A stretch of DNA of 64,000 bases from Methanobacterium alkalithermotolerans (GTDB lineage: Archaea > Methanobacteriota > Methanobacteria > Methanobacteriales > Methanobacteriaceae), in the NCBI RefSeq assembly GCF_018141185.1, contig NZ_CP058560.1:496001-560000 (forward strand). The letters run 5' to 3'. The notes beneath the pieces are model-generated. The model was not told where the DNA came from. It saw nothing but the letters and a program-made list of their open reading frames with translations, and ran no database searches. The position numbers were made by a program, and so were the translations under genes. Shown here piece by piece: positions 43,465-51,787 of the stretch (positions within the stretch are counted from its first letter, which is position 1; every line of letters starts with the position of its first letter).

Positions 43465-45126
43465 TCAGGCCAGGTCTTCTTCTTCTGCTTTTTTTTGTTT
43501 TAAAAGTTCTAGGGAGAGTTCTTTTAATTTGAATTTTTGTACCTTTCCACTGGCAGTTAGGGGGAATTCCTCCACAAAGAAAACATGTTTGGGGACCTTA
43601 TAACGTGCAATTTTAGATATAGCGTAGTCCCTTACATCTTCCTCTTTTAAATCACTATTTTCTTCTTTTATGATGAAAGCCCCTACCAGTTCCCCGTATT
43701 TATCATCAGGTATGCCCACCACCTGCACATCCTTAACACCCTGCATGGTATGCAGGAACTCTTCTATTTCCCGGGGGTAAATGTTTTCCCCACCCCGGAT
43801 GATCATGTCTTTTATACGGCCCACAATAGAATAATAGCCATCTTCATCCATTATAGCCAAATCCCCACTATGGAGCCACCCTTCCGGGTCAATGGTTTCC
43901 CGGGTCATATCCGGCATGTTATAGTACCCTTCCATAACATTGTATCCCCGGCAGCAGATTTCTCCAGCTTCACCTGCTCCCTGGGTTTGGCCTGTTTCCG
44001 GGTCCACGATTTTAACTTCAATATGGGGCATTTTAGTCCCTACGGTATTCACTTTTTTTTCTATAGGGTCATCCACACTGGTCTGGGTGAATACCGGGGA
44101 AGCTTCAGTTAAACCATAGGCAATGGTTACCTCTTTCATATTCATATCTTCCATCACCCTTTTCATGGCTTCAATGGGACAGGTGGATCCGGCCATGATA
44201 CCGGTGCGGAGGGATGATAAATCAAACATACTAAACATAGGGTGGGTGAACTCGGCAATGAACATGGTGGGAACACCATATACGGCGGTACATTTTTCTT
44301 TTTGAATAGCGGCCAATACCAGCAGGGGATCAAATAACTCCACCATTATCAACGTCCCCCCATGGGTTAAAATAGCCAGAACTCCCAGTACTATACCAAA
44401 ACAGTGAAATAATGGTACTGGTAAACATAATCTATCAGAACCGGTGAATTTTTGTCTCTCCCCAATGTAGTAACCATTGTTGAGGATATTACGGTGGGTG
44501 AGCATCACCCCTTTAGGAAAACCTGTGGTACCAGAGGTGTACTGCATATTAATTACATCTTTATGGGATAGGGATTTTTTGGCCTGAACTAAGATCTCAT
44601 CTGAGGTGTGTTTTCCTAAAAGTAATAATTCCGGAGTGTTATACATCCCCCGGTGTTTTTCCGGGCCAATGTAGATTACGCTTTCCAGGTGGGGGAATTC
44701 TTTGCACTTTAAATTACCCCGGCTATGAGTTTTAAGTTCCTCCACCAGGCTGTAAACGGTTTCCACGTAATCCACATCCCGGAAGCCGCCTATGATGGCC
44801 AGTGCTTTCATATCAGATTGTTTCATTACATAGGCCAGTTCATGGCTTTTATAAGCGGTGTTAACCGTTACCAGCACCACACCTATTTTAGCCGTGGCAA
44901 ACATGAAGGTGAGCCAGTCTGGAACATTTTTAGCCCATATACCCATATGGTCTCCTTTTTTCAGTCCAATAGATAGCAGGCCCTTGGCCAGCATATCCAC
45001 CCTTTGATTGAATTCAAGGTATGTGAATCGTAAATCCCGGTCAGGGTAAACCATGAATTCCCGGTCTGGATGTTTTTCTACTTCTTTTTCAAAAAATTCC
45101 CCTATGGTATCCTCAGTAAAGACCAT
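43465..45126 (-). CDS. AMP-binding acyl-CoA synthetase
   Basis: A 553-residue acyl-adenylate-forming enzyme that activates a fatty or aryl acid with ATP and CoA. The phosphate loop is YTSGTTGFPKGVMLTH (about residue 195), the adenosine site IAYGLTEASPVFTQ (about 345), and the C-terminal hinge GRIKDMIIRGGENIYPREIEE plus SGKVQKF. The chain length specificity is not visible; medium-chain types of methanogens have this size. AGGTGA precedes ATG. Its operon neighbours are a thioesterase and an XRE-cupin regulator upstream. Confidence 0.9.
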   Translation of the reverse strand: MVFTEDTIGEFFEKEVEKHPDREFMVYPDRDLRFTYLEFNQRVDMLAKGLLSIGLKKGDHMGIWAKNVPDWLTFMFATAKIGVVLVTVNTAYKSHELAYVMKQSDMKALAIIGGFRDVDYVETVYSLVEELKTHSRGNLKCKEFPHLESVIYIGPEKHRGMYNTPELLLLGKHTSDEILVQAKKSLSHKDVINMQYTSGTTGFPKGVMLTHRNILNNGYYIGERQKFTGSDRLCLPVPLFHCFGIVLGVLAILTHGGTLIMVELFDPLLVLAAIQKEKCTAVYGVPTMFIAEFTHPMFSMFDLSSLRTGIMAGSTCPIEAMKRVMEDMNMKEVTIAYGLTEASPVFTQTSVDDPIEKKVNTVGTKMPHIEVKIVDPETGQTQGAGEAGEICCRGYNVMEGYYNMPDMTRETIDPEGWLHSGDLAIMDEDGYYSIVGRIKDMIIRGGENIYPREIEEFLHTMQGVKDVQVVGIPDDKYGELVGAFIIKEENSDLKEEDVRDYAISKIARYKVPKHVFFVEEFPLTASGKVQKFKLKELSLELLKQKKAEEEDLA

Positions 45127-45247
45127 TTATTCACCTGATTAAGTTTTAATTATAGTTTACTATTTCCTGAAAATAATGATAAATTAATATTCACCTTAAA
45201 AGTTTTAATTAAAGTATATTATTTCCCTAAATCAAAAATTTTAGTCC

Positions 45248-45670
45248 CTATTTAGCCTCTTCTGGTTCAATTAGATGTTTTTCCAGTTCCTGACGGATAT
45301 TTTCTGGAATTATGAGACTGGTGTTTTCAATAAAGTCAAAGTGTACAATAACTGCTTTACCTGTGGCCTTTAATTCATTATTCTGCCAGGCCTCATGTCC
45401 AATGGTAAAAGATGAATTTCCAATATGTGAAATAAAGCTTCTTATCTCCACATCATCCCCATAGTACATCTGTCCTATAAAATCAAATTCAGTCCGCACC
45501 AGGATTAATTTCCATTTTTCATAGCTCAAATCCAGATCAGGAGTAAACATCCGAAATATTGGATTTCGCCCTTTTTCAAACCAAACCGCCAGTACGGTAT
45601 TGTTAACGTGTTTTAAACCATCTATATCTCCAAAACGAGGAGTGACCATTATTTTAAACATGATAATCAT
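45248..45670 (-). CDS. Hotdog-fold acyl-CoA thioesterase
   Basis: A 140-residue 4HBT-type protein: VTPRFGDIDGLKHVNNTVLAVWFE holds the catalytic Asp and the HVNN block, followed by EFDFIGQMYYGDDVEIRSFI and NELKATGKAVIVHFD. Such enzymes hydrolyse acyl-CoA. A second Met at residue 4 (45661) is an equally likely start; neither has a strong binding site. It lies between the acyl-CoA synthetase and the XRE-cupin gene, so it may reverse or balance the synthetase. Confidence 0.88.
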   Translation of the reverse strand: MIIMFKIMVTPRFGDIDGLKHVNNTVLAVWFEKGRNPIFRMFTPDLDLSYEKWKLILVRTEFDFIGQMYYGDDVEIRSFISHIGNSSFTIGHEAWQNNELKATGKAVIVHFDFIENTSLIIPENIRQELEKHLIEPEEAK

Positions 45671-45722
45671 CTAAATAAATTTTAAATTTTTTAAAAAGTG
45701 AAACTATTGCCAGAAATTTATA

Positions 45723-46301
45723 TTAGAAAGGAGTATACACCACTGCCAGTATTTTGGCTTTATTTTCTCCCAGAGCATGTAAATGATGAGGTACTACTGA
45801 ATCATAGTATATGCTGTCCCCTTCTTTTATCTGATATTTTTCATGGCCATATAAAAGCTCCAGATGGCCGTTCAATACATATATGAATTCTTCACCTTCA
45901 TGGGAGGATAATTTATAGCTATCCTCCTTATGGATATCCACATCCACCAGGAATGGTTCCATGTGTCTATCACTTTTAGGAGATCCCAGGGAGTAAAATT
46001 CAAGAGCAGACTCTTTTGTCTGGCCTTCTTCACCAGAGAAGTATATAACCTGATGACTTTTACCTTTTTTGACCACTACCAGTCCTTTTTGAGGGGCATC
46101 GTCCATGAATGTTCCTAAACGTACTCCCAGGGCCCGGGCAATTTTTATTAAAGGGGTGAGGGAAGTAACAATCTCCCCATTTTCTATACTTTCTATTAAT
46201 TCCCGGGTATTTCCACTGGCCCGGGCCAGTTCTTCCATGCTCATTTCTCTTTCCTGTCTTAGATTGCGAATTTTTGCTCCGATAATATTCTTTTCTCTCA
46301 C
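45723..46301 (-). CDS. XRE-family regulator with C-terminal cupin
   Basis: A 192-residue regulator. Residues 8-62 are an XRE helix-turn-helix (IRNLRQEREMSMEELARASGNTRELIESIENG), and residues 95-190 a cupin barrel (HEGEEFIYVLNGHLELLYG, then GDSIYYDSVVPHHLHALGE). The GTG start has AGGTGAT 3 nt upstream. In methanogens such proteins sit beside acyl-CoA synthetase and thioesterase genes, as here, and probably sense an acid or CoA ester. Confidence 0.9.
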   Translation of the reverse strand: MREKNIIGAKIRNLRQEREMSMEELARASGNTRELIESIENGEIVTSLTPLIKIARALGVRLGTFMDDAPQKGLVVVKKGKSHQVIYFSGEEGQTKESALEFYSLGSPKSDRHMEPFLVDVDIHKEDSYKLSSHEGEEFIYVLNGHLELLYGHEKYQIKEGDSIYYDSVVPHHLHALGENKAKILAVVYTPF

Positions 46302-46589
46302 CGAATCACCTGAATCATTTCATGGAATAAGTATCTATTAAATCCAGAAGATATAATAATAGTTGTATGTGCTTGGTTCCATATAAATTAGTTTTAGTTG
46401 TAAAATGCGAAAAAAAAGTTACTAAAATAAATTAATTTAAAAGCAAAAACCAGAGAAAGCAACTTTTCAACATTAATAAATAATTTAGATGTTCAATTTA
46501 TCTTTTAATATTATAATAGTTTTACTAAAAAAGATGATTTAGTTATAGTCAGAGGAATGTAGTTTGTGTTAGATTAATTAAAAATAACA

Positions 46590-46880
46590 TTATTCATTAC
46601 GATTACGGGAATTAGGATCAAAGTTGCTTTGGTTGGTGGTGTTATTAGTAGTCTGATTAGTAGTGTTATTGGTTATGGTAATAACTCTCTGTCGAAGGAT
46701 TACTGGCTCAAAATCAGGGTTTCCAATGGTACTTATTTGGCCATCATCTGCTGCCAGGATGGTGGGGAGTTCTAGAGATATACTGTCAGATACAGCTAAA
46801 CTTAAGGAAGAGCCGCAGCCATAAGCAAAAATGGCCAGCAGGATAACAGCAAATAACTTACCTGATTTTTTTCGATTCAA
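46590..46880 (-). CDS. Small secreted protein with Asn/Thr-rich tail
   Basis: A 96-residue protein of unknown family. Starts at TTG 46880 with GAGG 8 nt upstream. The basic start MNRKKSGK is followed by a hydrophobic segment LFAVILLAIFAYGCGSSLSLAVS, a signal peptide or a lipobox-like AYGC site. The C-terminus contains NNTTNQTTNNTTNQ, which gives at least three N-x-T glycosylation sites. Nothing else identifies it. Confidence 0.6.
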   Translation of the reverse strand: MNRKKSGKLFAVILLAIFAYGCGSSLSLAVSDSISLELPTILAADDGQISTIGNPDFEPVILRQRVITITNNTTNQTTNNTTNQSNFDPNSRNRNE

Positions 46881-47168
46881 ATTAGCAGCCTCATATAAGT
46901 TAAAATATTTTTATGGATACTTATATTGTAACCTGCAGCAGTATATTAATCTATCTTTAAGTTCATCAAAGCCAGGTCTAACTGGTCTCATGATACGCTC
47001 TCCCCCAATAATAATCCACGTGCACGTAATAATTAAATGCTGATTTAAACCGGTTTTATAATCACTAAAAAATAAAAACACTGCAGCTAAAAAATTAGCC
47101 CTCCTCCTCCGGAAAATGGTTTTTTAATATAAACCTCCCGGAGTTGTTAGTAAATTATGGCATTTACT

Positions 47169-47705
47169 CTAGGGCAGAGGTTCTATTATTTTAGATGGTT
47201 TAAGGAAAAATATGATTATTCCGTCGGCAATTAAAAATAATCCAATTAAAACCACCAGGTAATAGGAATCCAGTTTACTGCCTGATATTATTTGATAAAT
47301 GATTGCCAGGTAGATTATTCCCAGAATAATGCTAAGTAGGCCGGTGCTACCCCATTTGCCATTAACCTTTTTCCGGAATAGGAAGGTAATCACTCCAAAT
47401 ACTAAAAGCATTATTCCCACTACCAAAAGCCAGAAATTTAATAACGGGTCAAAGGAAATTAAACCTATATAATAAACTAAAGCACTGATAATAGCTAGAA
47501 TCCCAATTAAGAGTACCATTAAGCTGAATATTTTACTATCTTCCCGGATATTGAAGCTTAAGAAAATCCAGGCCATACCTAAAAATAGGAGTCCCAGGCC
47601 CACCACCCCGGCTGTGGTGAAAAAATAGAAAAACGGTAATATAATTATCAATATCCCGATTATTATTTCTAAAATGCCTAATTTGTTATATAAATCTTTC
47701 TTCAT
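47169..47705 (-). CDS. Multi-spanning membrane protein, DUF308/HdeD-like
   Basis: A 178-residue protein with about six hydrophobic helices and a periodic pattern of ILIIILPFFYFF and GVITFLFRKKV, fitting the HdeD/DUF308 group of acid-stress membrane proteins. I start at ATG 47705 since TTGAGG lies just upstream; TTG 47714 is the alternative. No catalytic residue is visible and function is unknown. Confidence 0.65.
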   Translation of the reverse strand: MKKDLYNKLGILEIIIGILIIILPFFYFFTTAGVVGLGLLFLGMAWIFLSFNIREDSKIFSLMVLLIGILAIISALVYYIGLISFDPLLNFWLLVVGIMLLVFGVITFLFRKKVNGKWGSTGLLSIILGIIYLAIIYQIISGSKLDSYYLVVLIGLFLIADGIIIFFLKPSKIIEPLP

Positions 47706-47714
47706 TTCCCTCAA

Positions 47715-48031
47715 CCGATAATAACTTGTTATATATTTGTATAAGAGGATATTTAAATCTATGGAAGATTATTAGTTAGGGCTTTGCCAATTACAGGCAG
47801 AAGTAATTAATCACAAAGATTAAATAACACCTCTAAAAGATATCTCATCGGAAAAAGGTTTCCTTTGTCCTTTAAAGGGAGGTGAATATAGAAAATTCCA
47901 GACGGATTAAATGATGTTCCGCTTTAATTTAACTTTTTATAACCATAAGAATATTATAATCATTTTTAATTGTAATTTAAGACTTTATATGACCATCATG
48001 AATATTTTTTATCTTAAAAAGGAGTGATAGG
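47715..48031. other. Nitrogen-regulated intergenic region of amtB
   Basis: Contains the NrpR-type site (47850-47863) and TATA candidates at 47932-47940 and 47983-47990 (TTTATATG). No open frame is credible. Confidence 0.5.
47850..47863 (+). promoter_or_regulatory. NrpR-type operator upstream of amtB-glnK
   Basis: GGAA-AAAGGT-TTCC, an exact match to the GGAA-N6-TTCC operator known from the methanogen nitrogen repressor NrpR. It lies about 170 bp before the amtB start. The same site with nearly the same flanks (ATCGGAA..AAGG.TTCCTTT) recurs at 50776. Confidence 0.75.
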
Positions 48032-49267
48032 ATGGTAGCAGTAATTAATTCAGGCGATACTGCCTGGATGATGATTTCCACTGCTCTGGTAATATTAATG
48101 ACCATACCGGGATTATCTTTATTTTATTCCGGGCTAATCCGTAGACATAATGTTTTAAACACCATGTTTCTTTCATTTATTACCTTTGCTATTGTGAGTA
48201 TATTGTGGTTTGTTTTTGGATATGACCTGGTATTTGGACAGGATATTACCGGATTAATTGGATACTTGCAAAACCCATTTTTTAGTGGGTTTTTAGAGAC
48301 AAAAGCCGTGTCTGATCTGGCCCCAACCATCCCCGGAGGTCTTTTTGCGCTATTTCAAATGACCTTTGCCGCTATAACGGTGGCTTTGATTTCAGGGGCC
48401 ATTGTAGAGCGTATGAAATTTTCAGCATGGCTTTTATTTGTTCCATTATGGATGATACTGGTTTACATCCCCATAGCCCACTGGGTATGGGGAGGTGGAT
48501 GGTTGGCCCAGTTAGGGGCCATAGATTTTGCCGGGGGCCTGGTGGTGCACTTAAGTAGTGGTGTAGCTGCACTGGCTCTGGTTTTACTATTAGGAGTTAG
48601 AAAAGACATGCGCCTTCTGCCCCATAATCTAGGATATTCAGTGATAGGGACCGGACTTTTATGGTTTGGCTGGTTTGGATTTAATGCCGGTTCAGCATTA
48701 AGTGCCGGAGACCTGGCCGTGGCAGCCATGATTGTGACCAATGTTTCAGCTGCAGCCGGTATGTTAGGCTGGATTTTAATGGATAAATTCAATACTGGAA
48801 AACCAACACTTTTAGGTGCTCTTTCTGGAGCAATTGCTGGTTTAGCAGCTATTACTCCTGCAGCAGGATATGTTAATGTAACTGCTGCTTTAGTAATAGG
48901 TTTTGCAGCTTCAATTATATGTTACTATGCAGTATCCCGTCTGAAACCCCGCTTAGGTTATGATGACGCACTGGATGTATTTGGAATCCATGGAGTATCG
49001 GGAGTGGTGGGAAGTATATCTGTAGGTATATTTGCCCTGCCTGTACTAAACAGTGCCCTGCAGTCGGGAGGTTTAATCACTGGAAGTTTCAGTCTTCTGG
49101 GTAGTCAGATTTTAGCCGTCCTGGTAGTGGCTGGTTACTCCTTTTTAGTAACCCTGGCTCTGGGTAAGTTAATTAATAAGGTGGTAGGTTTGAGGGTAAG
49201 AGAAGACCACGAAATTCAGGGTCTGGATATCAACCTTCATGAGGAATCTGGTTACAGGTTATCCTAG
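48032..49267 (+). CDS. amtB: Ammonium transporter
   Basis: A 411-residue, 11-helix Amt/Rh channel conducting ammonia/ammonium. The signal-less N-terminus fits methanogen Amt proteins. Conserved blocks: DTAWMMISTALV, GAIVERMKFSAW, HWVWGGGW (one pore His), and LDVFGIHGVSG holding the twin His partner. The C-terminal tail LRVREDHEIQGLDINLHEESGY is the GlnK-binding signature. GGAGTGAT lies 4 nt before ATG. glnK follows 82 bp on. Confidence 0.97.
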   Translation: MVAVINSGDTAWMMISTALVILMTIPGLSLFYSGLIRRHNVLNTMFLSFITFAIVSILWFVFGYDLVFGQDITGLIGYLQNPFFSGFLETKAVSDLAPTIPGGLFALFQMTFAAITVALISGAIVERMKFSAWLLFVPLWMILVYIPIAHWVWGGGWLAQLGAIDFAGGLVVHLSSGVAALALVLLLGVRKDMRLLPHNLGYSVIGTGLLWFGWFGFNAGSALSAGDLAVAAMIVTNVSAAAGMLGWILMDKFNTGKPTLLGALSGAIAGLAAITPAAGYVNVTAALVIGFAASIICYYAVSRLKPRLGYDDALDVFGIHGVSGVVGSISVGIFALPVLNSALQSGGLITGSFSLLGSQILAVLVVAGYSFLVTLALGKLINKVVGLRVREDHEIQGLDINLHEESGYRLS

Positions 49268-49349
49268 ATATTTTTAAATGGATGATTAATAAAAATAGTA
49301 TCCCATAAAAATATAAGAATAGATTCGTAATTTTTTTACAGGTGAAACC

Positions 49350-49688
49350 ATGAAAAGGATAATCGCAATTATAAGGCCAGATAAACTGGAAGAAGTTAAA
49401 AATGCCCTGGAAAAAGAAGGTATCCCGGGTATGACTGTAGAAGAAGTAAAGGGCCGGGGACAACAACTGGGAATAACTGAAAGCTACCGTGGAAAAGACT
49501 ATAAAGTGGACCTTTTACCTAAAAAAAGACTGGAAATAGTGGTAAAAAGTAATATTGTGGACCTGGTAGTGGAAACCATAGTTAAAAATGCCCAGACCGG
49601 AGATATAGGTGATGGTAAAATATTCATATCCCCGGTAGAAGAAGTGGTCCGTATTAGAACAGGAGAAAAAGGGGAAAACGCCATTTAA
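49350..49688 (+). CDS. glnK: PII nitrogen regulatory protein
   Basis: A 112-residue PII trimer subunit with a complete B-loop (TGDIGDGKIF) and T-loop (GITESYRGKDYKVDLLPKKR) carrying the Tyr at the modification position. It binds ATP, ADP and 2-oxoglutarate and closes the AmtB pore. It is the normal partner of the upstream amtB and serves as the intact comparison for the degenerate PII domain 1.2 kb downstream. AGGTGA precedes ATG. Confidence 0.97.
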   Translation: MKRIIAIIRPDKLEEVKNALEKEGIPGMTVEEVKGRGQQLGITESYRGKDYKVDLLPKKRLEIVVKSNIVDLVVETIVKNAQTGDIGDGKIFISPVEEVVRIRTGEKGENAI

Positions 49689-49720
49689 TTCCCTTAATTC
49701 CCATTTTATTCCTTGAAACT

Positions 49721-49740
49721 TTATTTTTTTTTAGTTTTTT
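49721..49740 (+). terminator. U-rich terminator after glnK
   Basis: TTATTTTTTTTTAGTTTTTT starting about 32 nt after the glnK stop codon. Confidence 0.6.
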
Positions 49741-49815
49741 GGGGCTGGAATTAGTTTTATAGTTTTTATTAGATTTGAATCCCTTCGAAATATTTTATCC
49801 TTCTTATGGGTAATA

Positions 49816-50340
49816 TTAGCTATTAGCCCTTTTTTGGCGTATTAAAAATCTGAATCGGTAAAATAGGGATAAGGAGGCAATAGCTAAAACCAGAATTAAT
49901 AAAATATCCCATAGTAAGCTGTAAGGAAATATTAAAGATAAAAAAATTACTATCATTAAAAATGAACCAAAAAACTTGCCTGCAGGATCGTAGATTAGTT
50001 TTTTTAAGGTAGAAGACATTATAAAAAGGGAGAACATGACCAGTAATATTAGTGGGAGTAAGAGTGGATACCATCCCTTAATTCCCATCCCCAGAAAGCA
50101 GGTACTTATAAATATAAAATCAGCAGTCACATCAAGATAAGCTCCCTTATTAGAAGATAAATTCAGTTTTCGGGCCAGGTATCCATCAAGAAAGTCCGTG
50201 CATATGGCCATGATAAATAATATAATTGAATAAATGTATAAGCCATTTAAAAATAAGTAAGCCCATACCGGAGCAGCTGCAATCCTCAAAAGACTTAATA
50301 TATGAGGCAATTTTTTTTTAAAAATAATTTTAATTTTCAT
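49816..50340 (-). CDS. CDP-alcohol phosphatidyltransferase
   Basis: A 174-residue membrane protein with five to six helices. The signature DFLDGYLARKLNLSSNKGAYLDVTADF matches DGX2ARX8GX3DX3D exactly (spread over residues 43-69), so the metal-binding catalytic site is intact. It transfers a phospho-alcohol onto a CDP-activated archaeal lipid, like archaetidylglycerol- or inositol-phosphate synthases. It is convergent with glnK and divergent from the PII-fusion gene. Confidence 0.9.
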   Translation of the reverse strand: MKIKIIFKKKLPHILSLLRIAAAPVWAYLFLNGLYIYSIILFIMAICTDFLDGYLARKLNLSSNKGAYLDVTADFIFISTCFLGMGIKGWYPLLLPLILLVMFSLFIMSSTLKKLIYDPAGKFFGSFLMIVIFLSLIFPYSLLWDILLILVLAIASLSLFYRFRFLIRQKRANS

Positions 50341-50491
50341 TTTTGCTCCAGAAAAAATTCATCTTAGATCTTTTTATAAATCATTAGCAGGTTATAATTA
50401 CGGAATTTTTATGTCTATTATCTAACCTGGAGAAATATTAATATCCTCTTTAAATAATCAACATATAATTGTATCCATTATAACGATATGG

Positions 50492-50590
50492 ATTTTTATA
50501 TTTTAAAATGAGTTCTTACCCAAGGGTAGTGTATCCAGAGAAATCTAAGTTTCTGCCCGAGCTAGTTACTAGCAGAAATTGGTTTCATTT
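50492..50590 (+). ncRNA. Candidate structured small RNA near nitrogen genes
   Basis: A TATA-like TTTTTATATTTT (50492-50503) precedes a long imperfect hairpin. GAAATC (50540-50545) pairs with GGTTTC (50581-50586), then TTTCTG (50550-50555) with CAGAAA (50573-50578). Inside it, GCTAG-TTA-CTAGC (50561-50573) makes a perfect short hairpin. Start would be near 50522. No coding frame is found. Whether it is expressed is unknown. Confidence 0.35.
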
Positions 50591-50775
50591 TTGCTTAGAA
50601 GTTCCGACCCCCTGATAAGGATAAACAATTTATTAACTCACTAATAATCATTTTTTTTAGATAAAAAAGGGTTATTATACTATAAAATTCCTTGAGAATC
50701 TATTCCTGGATTACAGATGGACAGCACCCTTGATTGCAAAAGATTAAATATTAAAAATAACTAAATTTTCTTATC

Positions 50776-50789
50776 GGAATAAGGATTCC
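50776..50789 (+). promoter_or_regulatory. NrpR-type operator upstream of the PII-fusion gene
   Basis: GGAA-TAAGGA-TTCC, an exact GGAA-N6-TTCC site, 85 bp before the PII-fusion start codon. Flanks closely match those at the amtB site, which supports common nitrogen control. Confidence 0.72.
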
Positions 50790-50873
50790 TTTTTCCTAAT
50801 AAGGCTTTTGGCCCTGATTTGTAATAAAAAGGAGTATTAATTAATTATTTATAACCAAATAGGAGTGAAAAAA

Positions 50874-51737
50874 ATGGTGCAGAAGATTCTGGTATTAAAA
50901 AATCAGGGGTCTTTAGAATTAGAAAGTCAATCCTGGATGGAATTAAAAATATTCAAATATCAAAGAATTACTATTGATAACAACCATACTTATCTTTTAA
51001 AAAAGGCCGGAGAGGATAGTTTCTATTCCCTGCAGGAGATGCTGGATGAAGTAGACGGAGTAATGATTTTTGTTTTAAATTCTCCTGCTGAAGTAATTCG
51101 AGACATGGTGGAGATTCTTAAGGGTGAAAATATTCCCTATGTGCTTCTTATGGAAGAACCTCATCTGGAAATATCCAAAAGAGAAGGTGAAGTTTTCCAG
51201 GTAGATAAAAAAGTGGAAAGTGTAATTCTGGCCTTTAACCGTTTATCCCACCTGATAGAAAAAAAAGATCAGCTATCAAATTTTAAAAATCAGAAAATTA
51301 AAATCCAGCAGCTGGAGAGCCATGCCCGTCAAAAAAAGGAGTATGGGAAAAATAAAATCCTCCCTAAAAAACCACAGAGCCATGAGAAAAATCATTTAAA
51401 AAAAGTTAAATTCAATTTAGATCCTGGTTTAATGGGTGAAGTAAAAGATTGCTTGGATAAGTCTGGTTTTTCAAATATTACCGTAACTGAGCTTAAACAA
51501 TCCCAGTCCATCCCGGTAAAAGAAATCTATCGAGGAAATGAAATCTACAGAAAACGGATTAATCAAAGAGCCCGGCTGGAAGTAATGATGGTAATAAAAG
51601 AAGAAGAAGTAGAATTCCTCTTGAATAGTCTCATCCCTATTAAAGATCCGGAATTGGGAAATTCACTGGTTATCAGTAAGTTAGAGGATATTATAAGAAT
51701 AAGTAGTCAGGAGAGAGGACTTAATGCCGTGGATTAA
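50874..51737 (+). CDS. Degenerate small-GTPase domain fused to a degenerate PII domain
   Basis: A 287-residue protein, ATG at 50874 with GGAGTGA 5 nt upstream. Residues 1-125 follow the strand/helix order of SRP-receptor-beta-like archaeal GTPases (VQKILVLKNQGS, RITIDNNHTYLLKKAGEDSF, DGVMIFVLNSPAEVI, IPYVLLMEEPHLE), but the P-loop GxxxxGK, the DxxG and the NKxD are all missing. A Lys-rich linker covers 126-177. Residues 178-287 align with GlnK throughout: KFNLDPGLMGEVKDCLDKSG, EIYRGNEIYRKRINQRARLEV (T-loop region) and IIRISSQERG. The nucleotide-binding B-loop TGDIGDGK is replaced by IKDPELGN. It is likely a regulatory protein under nitrogen control; the partner is unknown. Confidence 0.75.
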   Translation: MVQKILVLKNQGSLELESQSWMELKIFKYQRITIDNNHTYLLKKAGEDSFYSLQEMLDEVDGVMIFVLNSPAEVIRDMVEILKGENIPYVLLMEEPHLEISKREGEVFQVDKKVESVILAFNRLSHLIEKKDQLSNFKNQKIKIQQLESHARQKKEYGKNKILPKKPQSHEKNHLKKVKFNLDPGLMGEVKDCLDKSGFSNITVTELKQSQSIPVKEIYRGNEIYRKRINQRARLEVMMVIKEEEVEFLLNSLIPIKDPELGNSLVISKLEDIIRISSQERGLNAVD

Positions 51738-51787
51738 AAAAAATAATTAAAAATTATAAGAGTATATAAAAAAAAATAAGGTGATTC

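Larger units (their letters stand above)
50341..50873. other. Intergenic region with RNA candidate and nitrogen operator
   Basis: Besides the structured RNA (50492-50586) and operator (50776-50789) there is an inverted repeat ATCCAT/ATGGAT (50472-50492). No open frame stands out. Confidence 0.5.
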
